The notes: a model not told the origin generated them from the sequence alone. 64,000 bases of DNA from Streptomyces sp. NRRL F-5122 (GCF_001507435.1 NZ_LMWH01000241.1:62001-126000), one strand, 5' to 3'; counted from the first letter of the stretch, positions 25,527 to 33,914 are shown. A program made the numbers and translations.

Positions 25527-25589
25527 CGCGGTGGGTCCGATCGGTGGTGTGCGCCCCCGCTCGGTGCCGGGCCGGGGCGGTGGCGCGGG

Positions 25590-26441
25590 TCAGCCCAGGC
25601 AGAGCACGAGCAGGCAGATGTGCGAGGGCGAGGTGGCCGTCGGCGCGGGGGCCGGCTGCGCCGTCCCCGAGTCCGTGCCGCCGGAGGGGGCGGGCGCGGC
25701 GGTCTGGCTCGGTGCCGGGGCGGCGTGGCTGGGAGCGGTGACCGGCGCGGCGGAGGACGGGGTGGTCACCGGCAGCTGCTGCGCCGCGGTCTGCGCCGTC
25801 TGAGTGGTCAGGGCCGTACGGGGGACGGACACCGAGTCCGGGCGGGTGTCCGGCGACGTGGTGGGTGCACCGGGTGCGGCGGACCCGTGCCGCGGCAGTC
25901 CGGTGGCGGGCGACTGCGAGGGGGAGGGGTGCGCGGACCGCTGTGTGCCGGGCAGGGTCGGGACCACGGGCGGTTCCGGCGCCTGTCCGTCCGAGCCGCC
26001 CATGCTCGCGACGTCGGGTGCCGCGGCCGCCTGGGCGCGCTCCGCGGAGTGCCGGTCCATCGAGGCGAAGGTCAGGCCGCCGCCGACGAGCGCGACCGCG
26101 GTCGCGACCACGGCCCGCCGCTGGCTCTTCTTCCAGCGGGCCCGCTGGCGTCGCCGTGCCGCCCGCCCCTCGGGGGCGCCGGACGCCTCGCCTCGCGGGT
26201 GGTCGACGGCACCGTCCTCGAACGCCGCCCCGTCGGCGACCTCTTCGTCGTGCCGCATGTCGGGGATGTTCGGGTTCGCGAACTCCCATCCCGTCGCGGG
26301 GCGCCTTGCCGCTGTGGCGGCCCGGGCCGGGACGGGGTGGCCGCCGGAGGTGAGCGGAGCGATGTCCGGGGCGTAGGCGCCGCATCCGGGGCACACCAGG
26401 GCGCCGTTGAGATGCCGACGACACGAGGAGCAGTAGTCCAT
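25590..26441 (-). CDS. Zinc-ribbon membrane protein with a cysteine-containing C-terminal tail
   Basis: This 283-residue protein starts with a zinc ribbon (MDYCSSCRRHLNGALVCPGC, two CxxC pairs), then a disordered basic stretch, a membrane helix (RRAVVATAVALVGGGLTFA), a long Pro/Ser/Thr/Ala-rich outer linker and the unusual terminus SPSHICLLVLCLG. The short hydrophobic tail with two cysteines looks like a specific recognition or assembly element. I do not recognise a characterised family. The ATG at 26441 is preceded by AGGAAGA. Confidence 0.8.
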   Translation of the reverse strand: MDYCSSCRRHLNGALVCPGCGAYAPDIAPLTSGGHPVPARAATAARRPATGWEFANPNIPDMRHDEEVADGAAFEDGAVDHPRGEASGAPEGRAARRRQRARWKKSQRRAVVATAVALVGGGLTFASMDRHSAERAQAAAAPDVASMGGSDGQAPEPPVVPTLPGTQRSAHPSPSQSPATGLPRHGSAAPGAPTTSPDTRPDSVSVPRTALTTQTAQTAAQQLPVTTPSSAAPVTAPSHAAPAPSQTAAPAPSGGTDSGTAQPAPAPTATSPSHICLLVLCLG

Positions 26442-26799
26442 TGCGGTCTTCCTGAGTTGACGTGCCGTCGCCACGCCGGGCCTCGGCTGGTCTCGTTCGC
26501 ACGTGGGATCGAGCGGCCTGCAACGCTAACGGGGCATTCTCAAAACTGTGTGCAGTCTGTGTGACACTCCTGCGCGGATTCCCCGCGGGCTTCGCGCGTC
26601 CCGTGCGGTGCCGCTCCGGCGCCGGTGGTCCGGGAGGCCGCACGTCTATACGGAATCGAGACCGGCCCGTGCGTCGTCCCCTGCAACCCCCGAGCCGTCA
26701 GCGCTGTCCTAAGGGCGAACCGCGGCCCCGGAACGGCGGCCGCACACCTGGTCGCGCGGGTGGTGTGCGTGACCCAGTCGGTCGAGGAGGGGACTCGCC
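26442..26799. other. Divergent intergenic region
   Basis: This stretch separates the divergent zinc-ribbon and lipoprotein genes and presumably holds both promoters. I see no gene, and no inverted repeat that stands out. Confidence 0.35.
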
Positions 26800-27435
26800 A
26801 TGCGCGGTCTCAGAGGCGTGACGGTGACAGCACTGATGGGCGGAATCCTGATGCTGACCGGGTGCCACGGTTCGCCGGGTACCGACGCCGCCTCGGGCGC
26901 TCCCTCGCCGACCTCCCCGTCGGCCACGTCCTCGGCTTCGTCTCCCGATGCCCCCGCCACGGCGGCCGCTCCTTCGGGCGCTGCCTCCTCGGCCGCGCCG
27001 CGCCCGTCGTCCACCTCCACCCCGGCCCGGGCCACAGCCTCCACCGGCGCCGCCCGGATGCCCGCGAGCGTCCCCGGATGCCGGAACCTGTCCGTCGGCG
27101 ACGACGTCAAGGCCGCAGTGGCGTCGGCGTACCGGCGCGCATTTCCCCGACTCGTCCACATCCGGCCGGAGCCGCACCGGTTCTTCTACGGTCAGTGCGG
27201 CGCCGTCCGCTACGCGGCCACCCGTTTTCAGGCGACGCCGGGTGTCACGGACGAGGAACTCGTGAACATGCAGGACGAGGGCAGCACCACCAAGTACTTC
27301 CGCGGCACCTCGGGGGGCGGCTGGACGTACCTCACCAGCGACGGCCTGCCGGCCGGGCCGCACGGCTGCGGCGACATCCCGGAGATCCCCGCCGCGCTGG
27401 CGAAGGCATGGGGGAACTGCTCCGCCGGGCGGTGA
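26800..27435 (+). CDS. Lipoprotein, unknown function
   Basis: This 211-residue lipoprotein has a basic start (MRGLRGVTVTAL), a hydrophobic core and the lipobox LTGC (Cys22). A long Ala/Ser/Pro/Thr stretch (about 25-85) precedes a compact domain with two Cys (PGCRNLSVGDDVKAAVASAY, FYGQCGAVRYAATRF), then PHGCGDIPEIPAALA and GNCSAGR. The four cysteines probably form two disulfides outside the membrane. The domain resembles many small secreted Streptomyces proteins of unknown role. The ATG at 26800 has a strong GAGGAGGGG site. Confidence 0.85.
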   Translation: MRGLRGVTVTALMGGILMLTGCHGSPGTDAASGAPSPTSPSATSSASSPDAPATAAAPSGAASSAAPRPSSTSTPARATASTGAARMPASVPGCRNLSVGDDVKAAVASAYRRAFPRLVHIRPEPHRFFYGQCGAVRYAATRFQATPGVTDEELVNMQDEGSTTKYFRGTSGGGWTYLTSDGLPAGPHGCGDIPEIPAALAKAWGNCSAGR

Positions 27436-27507
27436 ACTTCGCGGTCCCCCGGGTGCACGTACCTCCGGGCCGGCACCGGCAACAGGGGCGCGGGCCCGAT
27501 CCGGGCC

Positions 27508-27712
27508 CGTGGTCGTGGAGCGGGGCCGGTTGTCGTGGACCGACCTGTGGCCGTGGACGGTCCCGTAACCGTGGACCGGGCCGTGCCCGTGGACTGACCT
27601 GTAGTCATGGACCCGGTCCGGCGGCCGTGGACGGGGCCGGTGGCCGTGGCCCGGCCCCGTGGCGATGGCCCGGCCCCGTAACCGTGGACCGGCCCCGCGG
27701 TCATGCCCGGCC
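27508..27712. repeat. Minisatellite of about eleven imperfect 18-20 bp units
   Basis: The core (C/A)GTGGAC or ATGG-C recurs with TGG at 27516, 27536, 27554, 27572, 27590, 27608, 27628, 27647, 27666 and 27685, and a degenerate unit at 27704. The spacing is 18-20 bases and the approximate consensus is GTGGCCGTGGACCGGGCC. It fills the gap between the lipoprotein and TetR genes. The minus-strand frame through it would encode a Thr/Gly/Ser hexapeptide repeat, but no credible start exists. Confidence 0.85.
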
Positions 27713-27716
27713 GATG

Positions 27717-28307
27717 TCAGTCGGGCCGGCGCAGTCCGGCGACGAGGACCTCGACCAGCCGGCGTGCGTCGTAGCGGGAATCGTTCTCCGCGCCGATGCA
27801 GAGGTTGCCGACGCCGCGCATGAATTCGTAGGCCTGCAGATCGGAACGGATCTCGCCCGAACCGGCCGCGGCGTCGAGCAGGTGCGTGCACACCGGCACG
27901 AGCCGGTCGAGGAAGTGGGCGTGCAGGGCGTCGAAGCCGGCGTCGTCGGACCGCAGAACGGCGGCGAGACCGTGCTTGGTGACCAGGAAGTCGACGAAGA
28001 GGCTGATCCATTTCCCCAGTGCGGCGTAGGGGGTCGGTGCGGTCGCGAGCAGGGCCGGACCGGCCTGCGCACACGCTTCGACCTGGTGCCGGTAGACGGC
28101 GATGATGAGATCCGCCCGCGTCGGGAAATGGCGGTAGATCGTGGCCGTCCCGACACCGGCCCTGGCCGCGATGTCGCGCACCGGCGCCTCCACGCCCGAC
28201 TCCACGAAGACCGCGGCGGCCGCCTCCAGCAGGGCCTCCTCGTTGCGCCGGGCGTCCGCCCGTCTGGGCCGGCCCGCGGGCCCCGCGGCCTGATCGGCGT
28301 CCTTCAT
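27717..28307 (-). CDS. TetR/AcrR-family transcriptional regulator
   Basis: This 196-residue repressor has the N-terminal TetR helix-turn-helix (EEALLEAAAAVFVESGVEAP, RDIAARAGVGTATIYRHFPT; about residues 20-70) and a helical ligand domain ending GAENDSRYDARRLVEVLVAGLRRPD. It is divergent from the aldo/keto reductase gene, and two near-identical 17-bp palindromes lie in between, so it most likely represses the reductase/LLM operon and itself. The ATG at 28307 follows GGAGGGAG. Its stop codon borders the minisatellite. Confidence 0.92.
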   Translation of the reverse strand: MKDADQAAGPAGRPRRADARRNEEALLEAAAAVFVESGVEAPVRDIAARAGVGTATIYRHFPTRADLIIAVYRHQVEACAQAGPALLATAPTPYAALGKWISLFVDFLVTKHGLAAVLRSDDAGFDALHAHFLDRLVPVCTHLLDAAAGSGEIRSDLQAYEFMRGVGNLCIGAENDSRYDARRLVEVLVAGLRRPD

Positions 28308-28339
28308 CGCTCTGCTCCCTCCACAGCCTCCCTTGCTAA

Positions 28340-28382
28340 ACGGGACACTGTTCCGTATCGTCAAAACGGGACGTGGTTCCGT
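28340..28382. promoter_or_regulatory. Two TetR-type operator sites
   Basis: ACGGGACACTGTTCCGT (28340-28356) and ACGGGACGTGGTTCCGT (28366-28382) share the pattern ACGGGAC-N3-GTTCCGT, a near-perfect inverted repeat, with a 26-bp centre-to-centre distance. They lie 33 bases upstream of the tetR start in the divergent region. Confidence 0.75.
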
Positions 28383-28418
28383 TTGCTGATGATGCCAGAG
28401 CAGGGAACCGACCACCAA

Positions 28419-28448
28419 GCCATGCGCTGCCGTGCCATGCGCTGCCGT
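28419..28448 (+). repeat. 15-bp tandem duplication in the aldo/keto reductase leader
   Basis: GCCATGCGCTGCCGT is repeated exactly twice in a row (28419-28433 and 28434-28448), 33 bases upstream of the reductase start. Each copy has an ATG in a frame that runs through the real start codon, so a leader peptide is possible but unproven. Confidence 0.7.
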
Positions 28449-28480
28449 CCCGCTTCATCCCTGATCGAGGAGGCACGACC

Positions 28481-29500
28481 ATGCAGTACCGCACCTTGGG
28501 CCGCACCGGAGTGCAGGTGAGTTCCCTCGCGCTCGGCGCGATGAACTTCGGCGCCATCGGGCGCACCACCCAGGACGAGGCCACCGCCATCGTCGACGCC
28601 GCCCTGGAGGGCGGGATCAACCTCATCGACACCGCCGACATGTACGGCCGCGGCGAGTCCGAGGAGATGGTCGGCAAAGCCATCGCGGGCCGCCGCGACG
28701 ACATCGTGCTGGCCACGAAGGCGGGCATGCCGATGAGCGACGAGCGCAACCATCGGGGCGCTTCGCGCCGCTGGCTGGTCGCCGAGCTGGACAGCAGTCT
28801 GCGCCGCCTCGGTGTCGACCACGTCGACCTCTACCAGATCCACCGGTGGGACCCGACCACCGGCGACGAGGAGACACTGTCGGCCCTGACCGACCTGCAA
28901 CGCGCCGGAAAGATCCGCTACTTCGGCTCCTCCACCTTCCCCGCCCACCGCATCGTGGAGGCGCAGTGGGCCGCCCGCGAGCACCGTCTGGGCCGGTACG
29001 TCACCGAACAGCCCAGCTACTCGATCCTGCAGCGCGGCGTCGAGACCCATGTGCTGCCCGTGACCGAGCAGCACGGGCTCGGCGTGCTGGTGTGGAGCCC
29101 GTTGGCCTCGGGCTGGCTGACCGGCGCGATCCGCGAGGGCCGGGACATCACCACCAGCCGCTCGACGTTCATGCCGGAACGCTTCGACACCTCCCTCCCC
29201 TCCAACCGGGCCAGACTCGACGCCGTCGAACGACTGGCCGCGATCGCCGACGAGGCCGGACTGACCATGATCCAGCTCGCTCTCGGGTTCGTGACCGCAC
29301 ATCCCGCCGTGACCTGCGCGCTTGTCGGTCCCCGCACGCTGGACCACCTGCACACGCAACTCGCCGCCGCCGACACCGTGCTCGACGCCGACGTACTCGA
29401 CGCGATCGACGCCGTCGTCGCCCCCGGCACCGATCTGGCCGCGCACGAGAAGTACGACACTCCGCCCGCGCTGCTCGACCCGTCACTGCGGCGACGCTGA
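28481..29500 (+). CDS. Aldo/keto reductase
   Basis: This 339-residue TIM-barrel oxidoreductase starts YRTLGRTGVQVSSLALG. It has the catalytic tetrad positions: Asp and Tyr in LIDTADMYGRGESE, Lys in VLATKAG and His in LYQIHRWDP. NADPH-binding segments are GSSTFPAHRI, QPSYSILQRG and LVGPRTLDHL. The family reduces aldehydes and ketones with NADPH. The ATG at 28481 has a GGAGG site. It is followed after 31 bases by an LLM oxidoreductase gene and divergent from tetR, so the three probably form a repressor-controlled detoxification unit. Confidence 0.93.
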   Translation: MQYRTLGRTGVQVSSLALGAMNFGAIGRTTQDEATAIVDAALEGGINLIDTADMYGRGESEEMVGKAIAGRRDDIVLATKAGMPMSDERNHRGASRRWLVAELDSSLRRLGVDHVDLYQIHRWDPTTGDEETLSALTDLQRAGKIRYFGSSTFPAHRIVEAQWAAREHRLGRYVTEQPSYSILQRGVETHVLPVTEQHGLGVLVWSPLASGWLTGAIREGRDITTSRSTFMPERFDTSLPSNRARLDAVERLAAIADEAGLTMIQLALGFVTAHPAVTCALVGPRTLDHLHTQLAAADTVLDADVLDAIDAVVAPGTDLAAHEKYDTPPALLDPSLRRR

Positions 29501-29531
29501 CCGTCCGGGCGACGGAAGGGACCGATGTTCC

Positions 29532-30407
29532 ATGCCCCACACACCCCGACCCAGTTTCGGGATCATGACCGCCCCCTCGCAGGTCGACTACCACGACGTC
29601 CTGCGGGTCTGGTGCGAGGCGGACGGGATCCCCGAGATCGAGCACGCGTGGCTGTTCGACCACCTCATGCCGATCGGCGGCGATCCGTCGGGGCCGGCCT
29701 ACGAGGGCTGGACACTGCTGTCGGCCCTTGCCGCCCGGACCCGTCGGCTGCGGCTCGGTGTGCTGGTGACCAGCAACCGGTTCCGGCCGCCGGCGATGCT
29801 CGCCAAGATCGCCACGACCGTGGACATCGTCTCCGGCGGCCGGCTCGACTTCGGTATCGGCGTCGGCTCACGGCCCGGCCATCCCCTGGCCAGGCGCGAG
29901 TACGAGGCCCACGGTCTGCCCTTCCAGGACTCCGCGCGGGCCGTGGCGAGCCTCGCCGAGGCGTGCACGGTGATCCGGCGGCTGTGGACCGAGACCGAAC
30001 CGTTCGACTTCCACGGCACCCACGTCCGGCTCACCGGAGCGTTCGGCAACCCCAAACCCGTCCAGCGCCCCCATCCGCCGATCCTGATCGGCGGCCGCTC
30101 GTCCTCGACCCTGCGGGTGGTCGCCGAGCACGCCGATCTGTGGAACATCCCGGGCGGCGACCTGGACGACTGTGTCCGCCGCAGCGCACTGCTGGACCGC
30201 TACTGCGCCGAGATCGGCCGTGATCCGGCCTCCATCACCCGCTCGATCCATCTGCCCGTCTCCTACGACCGGTCCGGCGTCACCCGGGACGCGATCGGCG
30301 ACGCGGTCGGCGCCGGCTTCCGGCACATCGTCCTCGGGCTGCCGGCGCCCTACCCCGCCGACGTGGCGCGGTGGGTCACCGACGAGCTCATCACCACGAC
30401 GGCCTGA
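29532..30407 (+). CDS. LLM-class F420-dependent oxidoreductase
   Basis: This 291-residue luciferase-like monooxygenase-fold protein shows EHAWLFDHLMPIGG, LAARTRRLRLGVLVTSNRFR, GGRLDFGIGVGSRPGHP, PKPVQRPHPPILIGG and ADLWNIPGG, the set typical of F420- or FMN-using LLM enzymes of actinobacteria. The substrate is unknown. It lies 31 bases after the aldo/keto reductase gene on the same strand and is probably in its operon. The ATG at 29532 follows GAAGGGACC at a slightly long spacing. Confidence 0.9.
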   Translation: MPHTPRPSFGIMTAPSQVDYHDVLRVWCEADGIPEIEHAWLFDHLMPIGGDPSGPAYEGWTLLSALAARTRRLRLGVLVTSNRFRPPAMLAKIATTVDIVSGGRLDFGIGVGSRPGHPLARREYEAHGLPFQDSARAVASLAEACTVIRRLWTETEPFDFHGTHVRLTGAFGNPKPVQRPHPPILIGGRSSSTLRVVAEHADLWNIPGGDLDDCVRRSALLDRYCAEIGRDPASITRSIHLPVSYDRSGVTRDAIGDAVGAGFRHIVLGLPAPYPADVARWVTDELITTTA

Positions 30408-30500
30408 CCCCGGGAGCGGTGGCCGACGGTGCTCCCGGCATGCACCGGGACCATCCCCGTTTCCCCGGGCGCCGGGTGTTCGTTCCGCGGGGGTCAGTGG

Positions 30501-31481
30501 TCACCGGGACTCGGGGCGCCATCGGCGCGCGCTCGGCGGGGACGCGTCGTCGGACGCACGGGTGATGGCCAGGAGCGCCATGTCGTCGGTTCTCCGGCCG
30601 TCGGTGTGCCGGCACACATCGGCGAGGAGGGCGTCCAGGAGGGCGTCCGGACCGGAGTGCCGCCGTCCCGTGAACCTGCCGACGGGGTCGTAGAAAGTGC
30701 CCGACGCGTTCCGGGCCTCGGTCAGCCCGTCGGTGTAGAGCAGCAGACCGGCCCCTTGGGGGAACGCGACCGTGTCGACGCGCGCGGTGTCGACGCTCAG
30801 GGCGCCCAGGCCCAGGGGCGGGGCGGGCCGGCCGGGCTCGACGTACCGCACCGTGTCCCCGAGGAACAGCAGAGGCGCGGGATGCCCCCGGTTGACGAGC
30901 CGGACCTCGTTCCCCCGCGGGGGGAATTCCGCCAGCAGGGCCGTGACGAACCGTTCGGCGGGGAGCAGGCTCCCCGACTGCGCGGCCTCCCGGACCAGGG
31001 CCTGCTCCAGCCGGTCCGCGAGCCCGGTCAGGGCGGGCTCTCGCAGGGCGGCCTCCCGGAACGTCCCGAGAGCGACCGTGACCGCCCTGACCGCGTCCAT
31101 CCCCTTGCCGCACACATCGCCGATCAGACAGCGCACGCCATAGGGGGTGTCGAGCACCGCGTAGAGGTCCCCGCCGATCTGGGCATCCGTCTGGGCGGCC
31201 TCGTAACGGGCGGCGAAGCGCAGCGGACCGATGCGCGCCGGCGGGCTCGGCAGCACGGCGCGCTGAACGGCGGTGGCGATACCGCTCACCGACTGCAGCT
31301 TCACCTCGCGGTGGTACAGCAGGCGGTTGAGGAAGACCGCGACCCCGGCCACGGTCCCGGCCACGAGCAGCAGGAGGGCTGGCAGCAAGTGGCTCCGCCT
31401 GCCCAGCCACTTCCACACTCCCAGCCCTGCCACCTGCAGCTCCCGACGCCGACCGGCTCCTGGCCCGGCCAGGCTTACCAC
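30501..31481 (-). CDS. Membrane-anchored SpoIIE-type PP2C phosphatase (second copy)
   Basis: This 326-residue protein starts with one membrane helix (LLPALLLLVAGTVAGVAVFL), then a PP2C/SpoIIE domain with IGGDLYAVLDTP, CLIGDVCGKGMDAVRAV, LVNRGHPAPLL, LLYTDGLTEARNASG and RTDDMALLAI. It differs from the phosphatase at 7129 by having a single helix. Such enzymes act on phosphorylated STAS antagonists; a STAS gene lies 448 bases upstream on the same strand. The GTG at 31481 has GGAGACG upstream, and start codons further out are possible. Confidence 0.88.
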   Translation of the reverse strand: MVSLAGPGAGRRRELQVAGLGVWKWLGRRSHLLPALLLLVAGTVAGVAVFLNRLLYHREVKLQSVSGIATAVQRAVLPSPPARIGPLRFAARYEAAQTDAQIGGDLYAVLDTPYGVRCLIGDVCGKGMDAVRAVTVALGTFREAALREPALTGLADRLEQALVREAAQSGSLLPAERFVTALLAEFPPRGNEVRLVNRGHPAPLLFLGDTVRYVEPGRPAPPLGLGALSVDTARVDTVAFPQGAGLLLYTDGLTEARNASGTFYDPVGRFTGRRHSGPDALLDALLADVCRHTDGRRTDDMALLAITRASDDASPPSARRWRPESR

Positions 31482-31929
31482 CGGGACCGTCGTCTCCCGG
31501 CACGCGGCTCGCCCACACCGCCTCCCGCCACGCGGTGGCGGTCGGCCAACCGGGGTAGCGCCCCTCCCGGGCCGTCCATCCGGGCCGTGCTCACCGCGGA
31601 CGGCACGAAGGCCGGGGCCTACGACGGGAGCCTTGGCGTGGAGGTGGGACCGACGAGGGCCTCGAGTCACGGTGAAGAAGGAGCGGCGGGGCGCCGGTTG
31701 GACACCGGAACGGGTCGTCGTGGATCCGCCCGAGTGCCGCCCGCGGGTGCCCGTGTGCGGAAGTGTCCCGGCGACTTGACGCTACTCCCCGGAGAGGCAG
31801 GACGGCCCGTTCCCGGTCGCCGTCTCCCCGCTGCCCGCGGCCTCGTGCCCGGACCTGCCGGTCTCCAGCCAGGACCGTGCGGGTTCTGCCGCGCGGGTGG
31901 TGTCCACGCCCGTGTCCCGTATGTCTTGC
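31482..31929. other. Intergenic stretch between the STAS and PP2C genes
   Basis: No frame here has a convincing product or start. The region could hold the phosphatase promoter. No strong palindrome was noticed. Confidence 0.35.
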
Positions 31930-32307
31930 TCACCCCGCTGTCGCAGGCGTTCCGCGCCAGGCGTCCTGGGCGGTGGCATAGGCGGGGAAACGGCCCAGCA
32001 TGCCGCCGCCCAGCAGGACGAGGTCGATCCCGAGGCTGCTGTGGACGACGCGGACCCAGCCCTGCCGGGCCCGGCAGTCTTCCCACGCCTCGCACAGCGG
32101 TCCCAGGATGCTTCCGTCCGCGAAGGTCACCTCACGGAAATCGACGATGAGAAAGACGCGCCCACGTCCCGTGCGGGCGCCCTCCAGGGCCTGCACCAGG
32201 GGTGCCACGGTGGTCGGGTCCAGCTCGCCACGGGCCTGCACCATCCGGCATTCGTCGAACAGTTCGGGCGTACGGAAAGGCTCGGGCGGGTCGGGATGAG
32301 CGCACAT
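31930..32307 (-). CDS. STAS-domain protein (anti-sigma factor antagonist-like)
   Basis: This 125-residue single STAS domain has ARGELDPTTVAPLVQALEGA, RVFLIVDFREVTFADGSILG and LVLLGGGMLGRF. The Ser of FADGS is at the usual phosphorylation position, although the classical DSSG is changed to DGSI. Partner-switching antagonists bind an anti-sigma kinase when unphosphorylated. The PP2C phosphatase encoded downstream on the same strand would be a natural partner. The ATG at 32307 has GAGGAG at good spacing, whereas the ATG at 32316 overlaps that site. Confidence 0.85.
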   Translation of the reverse strand: MCAHPDPPEPFRTPELFDECRMVQARGELDPTTVAPLVQALEGARTGRGRVFLIVDFREVTFADGSILGPLCEAWEDCRARQGWVRVVHSSLGIDLVLLGGGMLGRFPAYATAQDAWRGTPATAG

Positions 32308-32646
32308 GCGCGCCATCTCCTCTGTCCGGGTTGGAGCTTCACAGTGCGCAGAGCCTCTGTTGCGCCGAACGGACTGCACGGAGAGGGCCGAGGCCAAGGG
32401 CGACCGCAGGCCGAGCCTACTGCCGTGGCGAGCGGCAGGGCCAGGTGGAGAACGTCTCCGGAAGGTTCTCGTCGGAGGGCACCCGGCTCCCGTTCGCGCC
32501 CGAAAGGGAGGGCGCCGCGCGCGGGGGGCCGGGGCGGCCGCCGTCAAGGTCCGGACGGCCCGCGGCGCCGTCGGGCAGCCGCGGTGCCGGGCCGGGGCCT
32601 GTGGTGGGAGGCCTCCCGGCGTTCTCCGTCGGAAACCTGCCGCAGT
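32308..32646. other. Intergenic stretch upstream of the STAS gene
   Basis: I see no supported gene or distinct repeat. The composition is very GC-rich. Confidence 0.3.
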
Positions 32647-32991
32647 CTACGTACGCAGCAGTCGTTGGGTGAGCTCCCGGTACTGCCTCAGCGCGCCCCG
32701 GAGTTCGGCGGATTCCGTTTCGGGGTCCCGGTCCTGCCAGCCCGCGCGGACGACTCGCCGCGCCTCCGAAAGGGCGTTCATGAGCTGGGCGGCCGCTTCG
32801 TCGAAGGCGCCCTCGGCCTCCTCCAGTGCCTCGCGCGGGGTGTCCGCGAAAGTGTTGACGGCATGTCCGAGGCGGCGCACGATCTCGTCCCGTTCTTGCG
32901 GAGGGAGCAACGGATCCGGGCCCGTGGCGCGGCGTCCGCCCGGGCCCGGGGACCGGTCCGCGGGCTGCTGGGCGCGTGTCTGGTCGTACAT
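32647..32991 (-). CDS. Small acidic helical protein, unknown function
   Basis: This 114-residue protein is largely predicted helical after a Pro/Gly-rich start: PPQERDEIVRRLGHAVNTFA, REALEEAEGAFDEAAAQLMN, ALSEARRVVRAGWQDRDPE, LRGALRQYRELTQRLLRT. It is acidic and coiled-coil-like, with no motif I recognise. It is preceded on the same strand by a 25-codon ORF. The ATG at 32991 lacks a clear ribosome site. Confidence 0.6.
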   Translation of the reverse strand: MYDQTRAQQPADRSPGPGGRRATGPDPLLPPQERDEIVRRLGHAVNTFADTPREALEEAEGAFDEAAAQLMNALSEARRVVRAGWQDRDPETESAELRGALRQYRELTQRLLRT

Positions 32992-33025
32992 CGTGTTGTG
33001 TACCGCTTCCGCTTGTGATGGGGGG

Positions 33026-33103
33026 TCACCGCCTGAAGACGCCCTTCGCCTTCTCGACGGCCTGCTTCAGGCTTCCGGAGACCCGGTCGACCCTGCCCTT
33101 CAT
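33026..33103 (-). CDS. Candidate 25-residue basic amphipathic peptide
   Basis: The ATG at 33103 with GAGGG just ahead opens a 25-codon ORF, MKGRVDRVSGSLKQAVEKAK followed by GVFRR. It resembles the beginning of CsbD-type stress proteins (repeated K-A-K/V-G pattern) but is only half their length. A TTGACA-17-TTGACT element precedes it on the same strand. It may be a truncated CsbD remnant or a true micropeptide. Confidence 0.4.
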   Translation of the reverse strand: MKGRVDRVSGSLKQAVEKAKGVFRR

Positions 33104-33361
33104 GGCCCTCAGCCGTCCTGCCAGTCAACGTCCGGCGACGATGCGTGTCAATGCGACGCCGGCCCGAGCGCAACCCGCCGAATGCCGCTGAACAGCGGGA
33201 TCCGGGTGTCCCCCGGTCCGGCGAGTACGGTAGGGAGAACGAGGGTGCGTCGTGCCTATCCGACAGGCCGTCACCAGCACACCACCCATCCTCCAGGGGC
33301 AGTCCGTGACCCCCGCCGCACCTCCGTGCCGGCGGCCATCGCCGAGGTCAGGGACTCCTCC

Positions 33362-33904
33362 ATGCCACCCAGCCCCATCACGCCGACCCCGCCGGACACC
33401 GCCCGGCCGCGCTGGGGCCGCGACGGCACCTCGTCCTTGCCGCCGGGCAGACCTGCGCCCGCGCGCGACGGCGGGGAACGGCCGTACCCGGCCGTGCCGG
33501 TCGTCCCGCCGTCCGTGGCGGGCCGGGCCATCGGCGGCTCCCGGGTACACGGCCCGACCGCCCTGCCGTGGGCCGGACGTGTCCCCATCGCGCTGCTCCA
33601 CCGCGTCACCCGGATCCTCGACTCGCTGTGCCGTGTGTCCGGTGAACGCGCTCGACGCCACGACCGCGCCATCGCTTTGTGGCCCGTCCCCCGACTCTCC
33701 ATCGGAGAAAGCCGACACAACCACCATTACGCAGACCGCACCGGCGTCCGGCACGGCGTCGAACGCGGCCGGCTGGACCTCTCGGCCGCCGTCATCCGCC
33801 TCCTGGACCGCCTCGGCGGGCGCACGAGGTGCGCCCGCCGGCGCCGGGCCGGGTCGCCGCGCATCACGCCTGACGGCAACCACGCTTTCCCCTCAGCCAG
33901 TTGA
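33362..33904 (+). CDS. Hypothetical protein upstream of the DUF5994 gene
   Basis: This 180-residue frame has strong G/C bias at third codon positions and ends 10 bases before the DUF5994 start, which supports an operon. The N-terminal half is Pro/Arg-rich; the middle has an amphipathic stretch (RVPIALLHRVTRILDSLCRV) and the end has VERGRLDLSAAVIRLLDRLG. No family is recognised. The opposite strand shares the same third-position bias and cannot be excluded. A GTG at 33326 is an alternative start. Confidence 0.35.
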   Translation: MPPSPITPTPPDTARPRWGRDGTSSLPPGRPAPARDGGERPYPAVPVVPPSVAGRAIGGSRVHGPTALPWAGRVPIALLHRVTRILDSLCRVSGERARRHDRAIALWPVPRLSIGESRHNHHYADRTGVRHGVERGRLDLSAAVIRLLDRLGGRTRCARRRRAGSPRITPDGNHAFPSAS

Positions 33905-33914
33905 CAGGAGCCCC

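Noticed and set aside
25322..25741. 139-codon plus-strand frame upstream of the zinc-ribbon gene
   Set aside because: It runs antisense into the tail of the zinc-ribbon gene and has an Ala/Arg/Gly composition typical of shadow frames.
27228..27704. Minus-strand frame through the minisatellite encoding a Thr/Gly/Ser hexapeptide repeat
   Set aside because: It overlaps the lipoprotein gene, starts within the repeat without a ribosome site, and is explained by the 18-bp repeat period.
27508..27712. CRISPR array
   Set aside because: The units are contiguous and imperfect, with no unique spacers and no cas genes.
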